Shown one piece after another: positions 1-7,757 of a stretch of 14,703 nt of DNA (position 1 is the first letter of the stretch; every line of letters begins with the position of its first letter). The position numbers were made by a program, and so were the translations under genes. The notes under the pieces were generated by a model. The model did no database searches and had not been told where the DNA came from. It saw only the letters and a program-made list of their open reading frames with translations. Source of the DNA: an uncultured Bacteroidota bacterium (lineage in GTDB: Bacteria > Bacteroidota > Bacteroidia > Chitinophagales > Chitinophagaceae); the NCBI GenBank assembly GCA_903851455.1, contig CAINOM010000003.1:1-14703 (forward strand), read 5' to 3'.

Positions 1-1080
1 ACCAGCGGTAACACCTGTGAAGTGACCGATAGCGCTTATTGTACCGTTGCCGTTAGTTGCGCTCCAGATACCACCAGAAGTGAGGTCTGTGAGTACGATC
101 GTTCCGCCGAGACATACGCTGCCCGGACCAGAAATTGTTCCTGCACCAGGTGTCGGCATTACGGTAACGATATGTGTTGTGGAACCGAGGCCGCAACCAT
201 TGATCACAGTATATTTAATTGTATCGATACCAGGAGTAACACCGGTAACATTGCCTACACCCGGAGTAACCGTAGCGTGGGCGTTGCTGCTGCTCCATGC
301 ACCGCCGAGGTCAGCATCTGTAAGTGTAATGATACCGCCTACACAAACTGTAGATGGTCCACCAATAGGTGTTGGAGTAGCTGATGCATCTACGTTCATT
401 GTTGAAGTAGCCGTGTAAGTACCACATGCTGTTGTCAGCACATAGCGAACTGTGTCAAGACCAGGAGATACCGCGGTTACTAAACCGGTAGATGCGTTGA
501 TCGTCGCGTGACCGTTAGACATAGTCCACACGCCACCCGGCGCACTTGGATCTGAAAGTGTAACTGTAGAACCCATACATATGCTCGTTGGGCCGAGGAT
601 AGTACCCGCACCCACGGTAGCAGGAACGATGGTAATATTTAAAGTAGAAGAAGAACATGCACCGGCAACCGTGTAAACGATCGTCTCAGGGCCAGCGGTT
701 ATTGCTGTAACGACACCAACTGGTGATATCACCGCATTACCGTTTGTCAGGCTCCAGGTGCCGCCTGGTGTTCCGGCGAGATAAATATCAAATGAACCAA
801 CACAGATCGTGAGTGGTCCGAGGATAGTACCGGAAGCTGCGGTATTGGTAACTGTAACAACCAGTGTTGCTGAAGCGTTGCCGCAACCGGTAGTCACTGT
901 ATAAGAAATAACGTCTGTGCCAAGTGTAACACCTGTAACAAGACCAGTACCTGAAACTGTCGCGTTAGCATTGCTTGCGCTCCATACGCCACCGGCAACC
1001 GCATCGGTCATCTGGATGGATGCACCAGGGCAGATAGCTGTAGCAGGCGCTGTGATAGTACCCGCATCTGGTGCAGGGAA
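1..1080 (-). repeat. Five tandem Ig-like repeats of about 76 residues (second class), truncated by the window edge
   Basis: Units 12-16 have their ctcca core blocks from 980-984 down to 62-66, a mean spacing of about 230 bases, longer than the units before them. The extra length sits in the linker, which changes to an (A)GTI-x-GP-x-x-(I/V)C-x-G pattern, and in the second Cys strand, which becomes TT-x-CG in some units. The switch occurs at the FPAPDAGTI stretch near 1060-1081. The core GGVWS element is kept, so these are a sister class of the same fold rather than a new domain. Confidence 0.8.
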
Positions 1081-4000
1081 CACAGTCACTGTAGCTGTAG
1101 CGAAGCAAGTACCTATAACGTAAGAGATAGTAGAAGTACCTGCGGTAACACCAGTAATAACACCAGCAATTGCTGTAGCGTTACCGTTGCTGCTGCTCCA
1201 GATACCACCACCAACGGCATCAGACATTGTGATCGTAGTGCCTGCGCACACAGTAGCTGTAGCAGGAGAAATTGCTGACGGGCTCGCCGCCACGTTTGCA
1301 ACAATCGTTGCAGAACAACTACCGAGCGTATAAGATATAACAGAAGTACCGGAAGCAACCGCAGTTACCAGGCCGCCGGCAGAAACGGTAGCATTACCAT
1401 TGCTGCTGCTCCAGGCACCGCCAGCGACTGCATCACTTACAGTGGCTGTGTTGCCGATACAAAGATTAATAGAAGAAGGAGAAATTGCTGCAACACCTGC
1501 GTTAACAGTTACGACTGCTGTAACGATACAGGTACCTATTGTGTAGCTAATCGTGGTAGTACCAACGGCCACACCGGTAACAATACCGGTACCGCCAACG
1601 TTAGCATTACCATTGCTTGCGCTCCACACACCACCCGATGTAGCATCAGTCAGGTTAACTGTAGCACCGGTACAAACTGTAGCACCGGCAGGAGTAATTG
1701 CTGAAGGAGCGTTATTAACAGTAACAACGGTAGTAACGGAACATCCGGCAGTTACATAAGATATGGTTGTGGTACCAACGCCTACCGAAGTAACGAGGCC
1801 GCCTGCGCTGATCGTAGCAACGCCTGCATTGCTGCTCGTCCATGTACCGCCAACGGTTGCATCATTGAGTAACAATGAACCACCCAGGCAGATAGTAGCC
1901 GGAGTAGGGGTAATTGCAGCTACTGCAGGAGTAACACTCACTGTGGCGGTAGCAAAGCAGGAACCAATTGCATAACTAATAGTAGTGATGCCCGAGCCTG
2001 TACCAGTAACGATGCCCGTGCCACCTACTGTAGCAATGCCTGTATTTGCGCTGCTCCAAACACCACCGCTTGTAGCATCAGAGAAACTTATTGTACTGCC
2101 GATGCAGGTGATACCTGCAGCAGGAGTAATTGCAACGGGAGCTGAATTTACTGTAACCACATCGGTTGCAGAACAAGCGCCGATGGTATAAGATATAGTA
2201 GCGGTACCAATGCCCGCACCGGTTACAACACCGGTTCCGGAAACTGTCGCAACGCCAGTATTGCTGCTGCTCCAAACACCGCCGCCTGTAGCGTCAGTGA
2301 GGTTAGTAGTGCTGCCAAGACAAACAGTAGCTACCGCAGGAGTGATCGCTGCCGCACCAGGATTTACAGTAACTGTTGCAGTAGAAAAACATGCACCTAT
2401 AATATAAGAGATGGTCACCGTACCCGCATTAACACCGGTCACGACACCTGAGGCGCTGACGGTTGCATTACCGTTGGTTGCGCTCCAGGTACCACCTGAA
2501 GTCGCGTCAGTAAGATTTACCGTAGCTCCGGTACATACCGTAGCTGTTGAAGGAGTGATCGGTGAAGCAGCTGTATTAACAGTAGCTATCGTCGTTGCGA
2601 AACAACCAGGAGTGATATAAGAAATAACTGTAGTTCCCACAGCGACACCGGTTAATACACCAGAGCCAGAAATAGTAGCTACTGCTCCGTTACTGCTGCT
2701 CCATGTGCCGCCTGCATCTGCATCTGTGAGCGCTACTGAACCACCGATACAAAGAACTACAGGAGCTGGATTGATAGCACCCATAGCAGGATCAACGGTT
2801 ACTTCTATAGTTGTAGAGCAACCTCCCACGGTATAAGATATCAGGTCGAGGCCAGATACTACGCCGGTGACAAGGCCGGAAGAGTTAATTGTTGCATTGC
2901 CGTTGGTTGCGCTCCAAACACCACCACCGGTCGCGTCTGAAACGGTGGCTGTAGTGCCGACACAAACGACCACGCCAGATGGCGATATGAGCGCTGGTCC
3001 GGCGCTGACTGTAACGGTCAAAAACGAGGAACACCCGCCGACCGTGTATGAAATAGTTGCCGTGCCTGAACCGAATCCAGTGACTACGCCGCCAGGAGAT
3101 GTGACTGTGGCAATCGTGCCGTCACTGCTGCTCCAGGCTCCTCCGCCAGTGGCATCAGACACCGTGGCTGTGCCGCCGATACAGAGACCAAGCGTGGCCG
3201 GAGATATAGGCGCGACATTTGCCGTGACCGTGACGACCTGCGTGACGTTACACGTACCGACCGCATAAGTAATAACGGCAGTACCAGCAGACAGACCGGT
3301 AACTATGCCTGTAGTGCCAACGGTTGCGTTGCCATTGCTGCTGCTCCAAACTCCGCCAGTGGTAGTGTTTGAAAGCGCGGTAGTACCACCTACACATACA
3401 GTGGGTGTACCTGTGATAACGCCGAGGGAGTTGATCGTAATATTGAAACCATAAGTAGACTGGCCTGCGATCGGACAGTTGTCATCACTGTAGACAAGAT
3501 AGAATGAATAAAGACCAGGAGCGACTCCGGTGGATGTCCATGAAAAAGTTACGGTTGGAGTAGGCGTACCATTATTAACAACACTTACGGTACTACCTGT
3601 AGGCAGACCACCTGAGGTGACAGTAATGTTAGCGGTAGAAAGCGCTTCCCTTGGGTTCATTGTCAGTGTAAACGCCCCATTGTTCTCACATATGTGATAG
3701 TCAAGACTGTCAACGATCAAGCCAGATCCTGTGGAAGATGCGATTCCTCCGTATGGTGGTGTATTTGTACAAGTCTGCACGAGGAAAGTCATTTCCCGCA
3801 TACTGGTACCGATAAAAGTATCGTTGCGATATTCCCTGATACTATAAACAACAAGAGATCTCTGCGTAACGTTCGGGTTAAAATTCAATTGCCCGGTTAA
3901 CTGGTTGAACGAAAACGAACCTGCAGATACCGTCAATGGATTAGTAGCCGAAATGCCAGTGCCTGTGTAAGTGACATTGGTAGGGGCCGCGTTACAAGCC

Positions 4001-4692
4001 TCACCGCCTGCTGTGTTATTAAGCCCCGATGTCAGATAGAACCTCAAACTATCACCATCGGCATCGGATGCTGCCGGGTTGTAAGTATCCGCGTTATTCA
4101 AACAATAATAGGGCGTCGGTTCAACACCTAGTGTAACGCTTGTATTGTTGTGATAAGTATTATCGAGCGTATCAACGAGTGTAGTAAATGTGGAACCCGG
4201 AGTATTGATATTAGTGATCGCAGCGGAGCGGCCAGCGGGAGTTGATCCACCCATGTTGCCACCAAAAATAAACCGCCAAACATGCGACGTACCGGTCAGT
4301 GTAACCGTACCATGGTAAGTAAACTTCTTGATCCCGATTATGGTACTGCCAGGCACAGAACATGTAGTGAGCGCGGTATCCGCCTTACAAACCTGCGCCG
4401 AGAGAATATTCGAATTAAGGGGATCTTCTGTACAACTCACTGTTGCAAAAAGTGTCGTCCCGTTGTATACACAAACCTGCGGTGTAGCCGTTGGCAGTGT
4501 TGAAAACGCACCTGCAGATGCAGTACCACAGTCGCCGTAGGCAACTACTGTTATCTCATAAGTGCTGCCGCTGACCCACTTGTAGTTGAGGTCCATACCA
4601 ACAATATGGCTCGCAAAAGCACCATGGCCGGCAAACAAAAAAAGCGCTGATAACAATAGCGAACGCAGGCAGAGGGGTAAGAATTTTTTCAT
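1..4692 (-). CDS. Giant secreted Ig-like (BIG2-type) repeat protein, 3' end outside the window
   Basis: An uninterrupted frame of 1564 codons begins at the ATG at 4692-4690 and is still open at base 1, so the C-terminus is missing. The first 27 or so residues form a signal peptide (MKKF start, hydrophobic core, cleavage probably after AFA). The mature protein opens with SHIVGMDLNY, resembling the start of many large Bacteroidota surface proteins. Residues 28 to about 420 are unique and include a DADGDSLRF segment reminiscent of cadherin/PKD-like modules. From about residue 420 the protein is 16 tandem Ig-like repeats. Family knowledge: such proteins usually end in a gliding-motility-associated or type IX secretion sorting domain, and act as adhesins or surface filaments. 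That is inference here, because the C-terminus is not visible. A promoter candidate lies at 4794-4823. The gene points away from sodA across a shared spacer. Confidence 0.9.
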   Translation of the reverse strand, partial: MKKFLPLCLRSLLLSALFLFAGHGAFASHIVGMDLNYKWVSGSTYEITVVAYGDCGTASAGAFSTLPTATPQVCVYNGTTLFATVSCTEDPLNSNILSAQVCKADTALTTCSVPGSTIIGIKKFTYHGTVTLTGTSHVWRFIFGGNMGGSTPAGRSAAITNINTPGSTFTTLVDTLDNTYHNNTSVTLGVEPTPYYCLNNADTYNPAASDADGDSLRFYLTSGLNNTAGGEACNAAPTNVTYTGTGISATNPLTVSAGSFSFNQLTGQLNFNPNVTQRSLVVYSIREYRNDTFIGTSMREMTFLVQTCTNTPPYGGIASSTGSGLIVDSLDYHICENNGAFTLTMNPREALSTANITVTSGGLPTGSTVSVVNNGTPTPTVTFSWTSTGVAPGLYSFYLVYSDDNCPIAGQSTYGFNITINSLGVITGTPTVCVGGTTALSNTTTGGVWSSSNGNATVGTTGIVTGLSAGTAVITYAVGTCNVTQVVTVTANVAPISPATLGLCIGGTATVSDATGGGAWSSSDGTIATVTSPGGVVTGFGSGTATISYTVGGCSSFLTVTVSAGPALISPSGVVVCVGTTATVSDATGGGVWSATNGNATINSSGLVTGVVSGLDLISYTVGGCSTTIEVTVDPAMGAINPAPVVLCIGGSVALTDADAGGTWSSSNGAVATISGSGVLTGVAVGTTVISYITPGCFATTIATVNTAASPITPSTATVCTGATVNLTDATSGGTWSATNGNATVSASGVVTGVNAGTVTISYIIGACFSTATVTVNPGAAAITPAVATVCLGSTTNLTDATGGGVWSSSNTGVATVSGTGVVTGAGIGTATISYTIGACSATDVVTVNSAPVAITPAAGITCIGSTISFSDATSGGVWSSANTGIATVGGTGIVTGTGSGITTISYAIGSCFATATVSVTPAVAAITPTPATICLGGSLLLNDATVGGTWTSSNAGVATISAGGLVTSVGVGTTTISYVTAGCSVTTVVTVNNAPSAITPAGATVCTGATVNLTDATSGGVWSASNGNANVGGTGIVTGVAVGTTTISYTIGTCIVTAVVTVNAGVAAISPSSINLCIGNTATVSDAVAGGAWSSSNGNATVSAGGLVTAVASGTSVISYTLGSCSATIVANVAASPSAISPATATVCAGTTITMSDAVGGGIWSSSNGNATAIAGVITGVTAGTSTISYVIGTCFATATVTVFPAPDAGTITAPATAICPGASIQMTDAVAGGVWSASNANATVSGTGLVTGVTLGTDVISYTVTTGCGNASATLVVTVTNTAASGTILGPLTICVGSFDIYLAGTPGGTWSLTNGNAVISPVGVVTAITAGPETIVYTVAGACSSSTLNITIVPATVGAGTILGPTSICMGSTVTLSDPSAPGGVWTMSNGHATINASTGLVTAVSPGLDTVRYVLTTACGTYTATSTMNVDASATPTPIGGPSTVCVGGIITLTDADLGGAWSSSNAHATVTPGVGNVTGVTPGIDTIKYTVINGCGLGSTTHIVTVMPTPGAGTISGPGSVCLGGTIVLTDLTSGGIWSATNGNGTISAIGHFTGVTAG
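1081..3432 (-). repeat. Eleven tandem Ig-like repeats of about 71-72 residues (first class)
   Basis: The WS core of each unit appears on the plus strand as a ctcca block, first at 3344-3348 and for the eleventh unit at 1196-1200, a mean spacing of about 215 bases. Each unit reads roughly VC-x-G near its start, a GG-(V/T/A)-W-S core, VTG-x-x-x-GT, an ISY strand, and a second Cys just before a TVTV strand. This layout fits the BIG2-type Ig-like family. Two Cys per unit at constant positions suggest a disulfide in each domain (inference). Linkers in the middle units alternate between a PAxAAITP-like and an xAPxAITP-like form, suggesting two-unit duplication steps. Confidence 0.85.
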
Positions 4693-4793
4693 GAAACGGT
4701 TTTTGTGATTTTTCTGGATAAAGCTGTATTCGGTTTAAATAAAAAGCTGTCAAAAACGCGAGGTTTAGCACCCTGCGTTTTTCAACACGGGGA

Positions 4794-4823
4794 TAAAGAT
4801 AATTTGTTTTCGTTCATAACAAA
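4794..4823 (-). promoter_or_regulatory. Candidate promoter of the giant repeat-protein gene
   Basis: Read on the minus strand, TTTG at 4823-4820 is followed after 18 bases by TATCTTTA at 4801-4794, seven of eight bases of TAtcTTTG apart from the last base. This matches the Bacteroidota -33/-7 arrangement and leaves a leader of about 95 bases before the ATG. No SD-like sequence is evident. Confidence 0.5.
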
Positions 4824-5072
4824 ACAATTCGCAGACAAAATTCACAACATTTACTCCAAAAATAATTTTTAGATGCAGAAATGATTTATTTAACACGCTG
4901 ATTAACTAATCGTTTGCATTAGTAAAAACTTTTGATTAATCCTGTGCACGTTCACCTGGTTAAATATTTTACAAAAACGATACATTAACGGCATGATATT
5001 TTGATGTGAATGATTTATACCCCTATGTCAATTTCTTATTCCCGATACATGATTTATGATTTTCGATTACTC
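4824..5072. other. AT-rich divergent intergenic spacer
   Basis: This stretch between the two divergent genes has no credible reading frame. It is strongly AT-rich and contains a near-palindrome GTTAAATATTTTAC at 4959-4972 (12 of 14 positions symmetric). There are also repeated GATTAA blocks around 4900-4940. These could be operator sites for either gene, but nothing recognisable was found. Confidence 0.4.
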
Positions 5073-5080
5073 TATCTTTG
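5073..5080 (+). promoter_or_regulatory. Bacteroidota -7 box of sodA
   Basis: TATCTTTG is a perfect TAnnTTTG match. It lies 41 bases before the ATG at 5122, and the A-rich stretch after it would be the 5' leader. No good -33 TTTG is seen at the expected distance. Because the box lies downstream of an in-frame ATG at 5056, it argues for the later start at 5122. Confidence 0.6.
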
Positions 5081-5121
5081 AAATAAAAAAAAACAACTCA
5101 CAAACACTAAAATTAAAAACT

Positions 5122-5724
5122 ATGGCGTTTTCTCTTCCCCCGCTTCCATATGCATTTGATGCGCTGGAACCGCATATTGATGCACAAACCATGCAGATAC
5201 ACCACGACAAGCACCACCAGGCCTATGTGGATAATCTAAACAAAGCACTGGCCGGTACCGATGGCGAAAACAAGACACTGGAGCAACTGATGGATAATAT
5301 CTCTGCTTATCCGGCAGCGGTGCGTAACAATGGCGGCGGCCATTACAACCACACCCTGTTCTGGACGATATTGGGTACAGGCGCATCGGCGCCAACCGGC
5401 GACCTTGCCGCGGCTATCAATGAGGCGTTCGGTTCGCTGGATGCACTGAAAGAAAAAATGAGCACAGCGGGCGCAACCCGCTTTGGCAGTGGCTGGGCGT
5501 GGCTGCTGGTAAGTGATGGTAAGTTGCTGGTATCCTCGACGCCTAACCAGGATAATCCACTGATGGATATAGCTGAAGTAAAAGGAATGCCTATACTTGG
5601 GATAGACGTGTGGGAACATGCCTATTATCTGAAATACCAGAACAGGCGGCCAGACTATCTGAAGGAAATATGGAATGTGATAAACTGGGACGCTGTTGCT
5701 GCGCGTTATAAAGCAGCTCGCTAG
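5122..5724 (+). CDS. sodA: Superoxide dismutase, Fe/Mn family, Mn-type residues
   Basis: The 200-residue protein (typical family length) converts superoxide to hydrogen peroxide and oxygen, probably in the cytoplasm since no signal peptide is present. It begins [20 protein letters not shown]. Metal ligands by family alignment are His27 (IHHDKHH), His77 (NHTLFW), Asp162 and His166 (DVWEHAYY). The second-sphere positions that separate the Mn and Fe forms carry Gly73 (GGGHYNH) and Gln143 (PNQDNPLM). That is the Mn-type pattern, although cambialistic enzymes share it. The frame extends upstream to an ATG at 5056, but a -7 promoter box falls inside that extension, and 5122 gives the conserved family N-terminus. 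The gene is monocistronic, closed by a terminator at 5746. Confidence 0.96.
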   Translation: MAFSLPPLPYAFDALEPHIDAQTMQIHHDKHHQAYVDNLNKALAGTDGENKTLEQLMDNISAYPAAVRNNGGGHYNHTLFWTILGTGASAPTGDLAAAINEAFGSLDALKEKMSTAGATRFGSGWAWLLVSDGKLLVSSTPNQDNPLMDIAEVKGMPILGIDVWEHAYYLKYQNRRPDYLKEIWNVINWDAVAARYKAAR

Positions 5725-5745
5725 TTCTAAACATTATAAATTGGG

Positions 5746-5775
5746 ATGCCGCGCCTCCGGGTGCGGCATTTTTTT
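5746..5775 (+). terminator. Intrinsic terminator after sodA
   Basis: ATGCCGC at 5746-5752 and GCGGCAT at 5763-5769 form a perfect 7-bp stem with a 10-base loop, followed by a run of T to 5775. It begins 21 bases after the sodA stop codon. Confidence 0.9.
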
Positions 5776-5790
5776 GTGTGGTATAAAACA

Positions 5791-5850
5791 ATTCCCGGGG
5801 CTACACCCGGGCTGATATACTACGCCCCGTTGAGGCCTGGTTGGCCGGGC
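5791..5850. repeat. Bipartite palindromic (REP-like) intergenic element
   Basis: CCCGGG at 5794-5799 is repeated at 5806-5811 with a 6-base spacer, forming a hairpin. A second imperfect hairpin follows at GCCCC-GTTGA-GGCC (5824 onward) and a GGCC-TGGTT-GGCC element (5835-5847). The double-hairpin layout between two convergent genes is typical of small dispersed REP-like repeats. Only one copy is visible, so dispersal is inference. The first hairpin could also slow transcription from the minus-strand gene. Confidence 0.4.
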
Positions 5851-5887
5851 AGTACGGTATTTACGCGCTGATGGTCGAACTGTCTCT

Positions 5888-6673
5888 CTATTCGTTCACT
5901 TTTCCCATAGCGGCATTTTTCATTTGCGTTGTGGTTTCGTGGCCGAGGTAGCGCTCTATGAGTTTTTCTATGAAGTAGATAAGAGGGGGGAGCACGTTGG
6001 CCATGGCAATCTTATCGGTATAAGTGACCAGGCCTATTGCGAGTACCCGCTGGTAAGACCAGTCTTTGCCGATCTTGAAGGCGATAAAGAGGACGATGAA
6101 ACTATCTACGAGCTGGGATACCAGCGTGGAGCCTGTTGCCCGCAACCATACATGCTTCTCGCCGGTTACCTTTTTGATCTTGTGGAATATCCACACATCG
6201 ACGATCTGGCTGACAAGGAAGGCGGTAAGACTACCGACTATGATCCACATACCCTGGCCGAAGATGTTAGTAAATGCCGCCTGCATATCCGGAACCCCGG
6301 AGTCTTTCTGGCTGCCTACCCAGAAGGAAGTATCTGCCGGTATCCTTATAGCGAGGTAAAACATGAGAAAGGCGTAGCTGATAAGACCTACGGCAATGTA
6401 GGATATTCGTTTTATTGCCTTAGGGCCGAAGTATTCATTCACGATATCTGTCATTACAAACTCGAGCGGCCACAGCAGCACACCACAGGTGAGGGTGAAG
6501 GTAAGACCATGCTCGCCCAGCAGGGAAAAAGGATGCGGGGCGAAGCCAAGCACGCGCTCGAGTGAAAACAATTTACCTCCGATGCACTCTGCGATAAGCG
6601 CATTGGCAACGAAGAAAGCAGTGAGTATTACAAAGAGCCGTGTAGGCTTATCATTTAGTATTTTGTGTATCAT
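5888..6673 (-). CDS. yhhQ: Queuosine precursor transporter, YhhQ/VUT family (DUF165)
   Basis: This 261-residue integral membrane protein has about six hydrophobic segments. Characteristic family blocks are IAECIGGK (residues 27-34), WPLEFVMTDIVNEYFG (68-83), SQIVDVW (155-161) and RATGSTLVSQLVDS (178-191). The acidic and polar residues inside the helices are the hallmark of the family. Members import queuosine precursors (preQ0/preQ1 in E. coli YhhQ) across the inner membrane for tRNA wobble-base modification. The exact substrate here cannot be told from sequence. The ATG at 6673-6671 gives a normal N-terminus, and a -7 box lies 37 bases upstream. No other queuosine gene is in the window, and no riboswitch was recognised in the short leader. 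The gene converges on sodA. Confidence 0.93.
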   Translation of the reverse strand: MIHKILNDKPTRLFVILTAFFVANALIAECIGGKLFSLERVLGFAPHPFSLLGEHGLTFTLTCGVLLWPLEFVMTDIVNEYFGPKAIKRISYIAVGLISYAFLMFYLAIRIPADTSFWVGSQKDSGVPDMQAAFTNIFGQGMWIIVGSLTAFLVSQIVDVWIFHKIKKVTGEKHVWLRATGSTLVSQLVDSFIVLFIAFKIGKDWSYQRVLAIGLVTYTDKIAMANVLPPLIYFIEKLIERYLGHETTTQMKNAAMGKVNE

Positions 6674-6710
6674 TCGTTTAAAAGTGTGGGTGCGAAAAAA
6701 GTGCTAAAGG

Positions 6711-6718
6711 CAAAGCTA
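6711..6718 (-). promoter_or_regulatory. Bacteroidota -7 box of yhhQ
   Basis: On the minus strand the bases read TAGCTTTG, a perfect TAnnTTTG match, 37 bases before the ATG. A TTTG on the same strand at 6746-6743 is 24 bases further upstream, a little longer than the usual spacer. Confidence 0.55.
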
Positions 6719-6807
6719 TATGATATGCCGAAATGCGTGGCACAAATGTTGTAAAGAGATTTAGCCGAAAGCGCCCTTTTTGGGATAAGTATCTAAAATG
6801 CCGCGCG

Positions 6808-6821
6808 AAATAAATTTATTT
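6808..6821. promoter_or_regulatory. Perfect 14-bp palindrome upstream of the sensor kinase
   Basis: AAATAAATTTATTT is a perfect inverted repeat 30 bases before the kinase start codon, in the 178-base spacer that also holds the yhhQ promoter. It could be an operator. AT-only palindromes arise easily by chance, and no clear -7 box for the kinase was found nearby. Confidence 0.3.
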
Positions 6822-6851
6822 AGGTATTTTCACTAATATATTCCCGGGCCA

Positions 6852-7757
6852 ATGCACCAAGTTGTTGACTTTTTTGAAGGGTTATTTGACACATCCCTCT
6901 GGCCGCCGCGGTGGCATTGCGGTAAATGGTCCGAATTTCATGGCTGGCTGTACATCATCAGCGATCTCCTTATTTTCTCCGCATACTTTGCAATGCCGGT
7001 TATTATTGTGCGGTATATAGCGTCGCGGGCAAACGCCCGGTTTCACAAGATCTATTTCCTGTTTGCTGCGTTTATACTTGCCTGCGGATTTACGCATTTA
7101 CTGGATGCTGTAACCTTCTGGTACCCGGTGTACCGATTCAATGCGCTGGCGCGGTTCATAACCGGAGTGATCAGCTGGACCACGGTGTATTACCTGATCA
7201 AGCTACTGCCTGTGGCGTTCTCCCTGAAAACAGCAGAACAGCTGGAGATGGAAGTGGAGCAGCGGAAACGCGCAGAGGAAGACCTTAAGATAAAGATCAG
7301 GCTACTGAACGAGGCACAGGAAATAGCTAAAATGGGGCATTGGGAATGGGATGCTGACAAAAACAGTTTTACGTTCTCTGATAACCTGGCCAGGATATTC
7401 GGGCTGGAGCAAACATGCATCTCTTACGACCGGTTCCTGGAGTATGTGCATGGTGAAGACCGGCATAATGTGGATACATTGATAAAGCAAGCGATAACCG
7501 GCAAAAAATTCTCCGAGTTCTTTCACCGCATTCATGCACAGGGCGCGGTGAAAACCCTGCTTATCAAAGGGGAAATAGTAACTAATGAAAATGGGCAAGT
7601 AATAAAAATAATAGGAACGGGGCAGGATGTAACCGAACAAAAAACACAGAGCAGGAACTGCTTATCAAGTCGGCTGCGCTGGAATCTAAAAACGCCGAGC
7701 TGCAGAAATTTGCGTACGTGGCATCTCATGATCTACAGGAGCCGCTACGGAAAATAA
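6852..7757 (+). CDS. Sensor histidine kinase, N-terminal part: ETR1-like ethylene-binding membrane domain plus PAS (frame broken near 7644)
   Basis: Residues 33-118 form three membrane helices resembling the ethylene-binding domain of plant ETR1 and cyanobacterial receptors: an ISD-x4-AYF-x-x-P helix, then a CGFTHLLDA helix. Asp38, Tyr45, Cys78 and His82 correspond to ETR1 Asp25, Tyr32, Cys65 and His69 (residue numbers recalled) at one constant offset of 13, without gaps. In ETR1 Cys65 and His69 bind Cu(I). A coiled-coil linker (about 122-150) and a PAS domain (about 150-262, ending GTGQDVTEQK) follow. After Lys264 this frame leaves the kinase sequence: the last 37 or so codons (CLSSRLRWNLK...) are out-of-frame translation, while the HisKA/ATPase part continues in the -1 frame. 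Adding one A to the run at 7639-7644 restores a single protein of 539 residues ending at 8470. Confidence 0.85.
   Translation: MHQVVDFFEGLFDTSLWPPRWHCGKWSEFHGWLYIISDLLIFSAYFAMPVIIVRYIASRANARFHKIYFLFAAFILACGFTHLLDAVTFWYPVYRFNALARFITGVISWTTVYYLIKLLPVAFSLKTAEQLEMEVEQRKRAEEDLKIKIRLLNEAQEIAKMGHWEWDADKNSFTFSDNLARIFGLEQTCISYDRFLEYVHGEDRHNVDTLIKQAITGKKFSEFFHRIHAQGAVKTLLIKGEIVTNENGQVIKIIGTGQDVTEQKTQSRNCLSSRLRWNLKTPSCRNLRTWHLMIYRSRYGK

Noticed and set aside
47..3268. Many plus-strand frames of 65-133 codons across the repeat region
   Set aside because: They are antisense shadows of the repeat-protein gene, with the same low-complexity V/T/P/A composition recurring each period and no starts or promoters of their own.
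1..3400. Regular repeats about 210-230 bases apart, considered as a CRISPR array or satellite DNA
   Set aside because: The units keep an open frame through the whole array and encode one Ig-like domain each. There are no short identical repeats with unique spacers.
5056..5121. 22-residue N-terminal extension of superoxide dismutase
   Set aside because: It contains a perfect -7 promoter box (5073-5080) and an A-rich leader, and the extension does not resemble a signal peptide or any family N-terminus.
5924..6565. 213-codon plus-strand frame opposite yhhQ
   Set aside because: yhhQ has unmistakable family motifs on the minus strand. The plus frame has no recognisable domain and is an overlap artefact.
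7638..7646. Canonical X-XXY-YYZ slippery heptamer for programmed -1 frameshifting in the kinase gene
   Set aside because: In the zero frame the codons are CAA AAA ACA, which do not fit the heptamer phase. Only single-tRNA slippage or polymerase slippage on the A run is possible, and a simple deletion or sequencing error is more likely.
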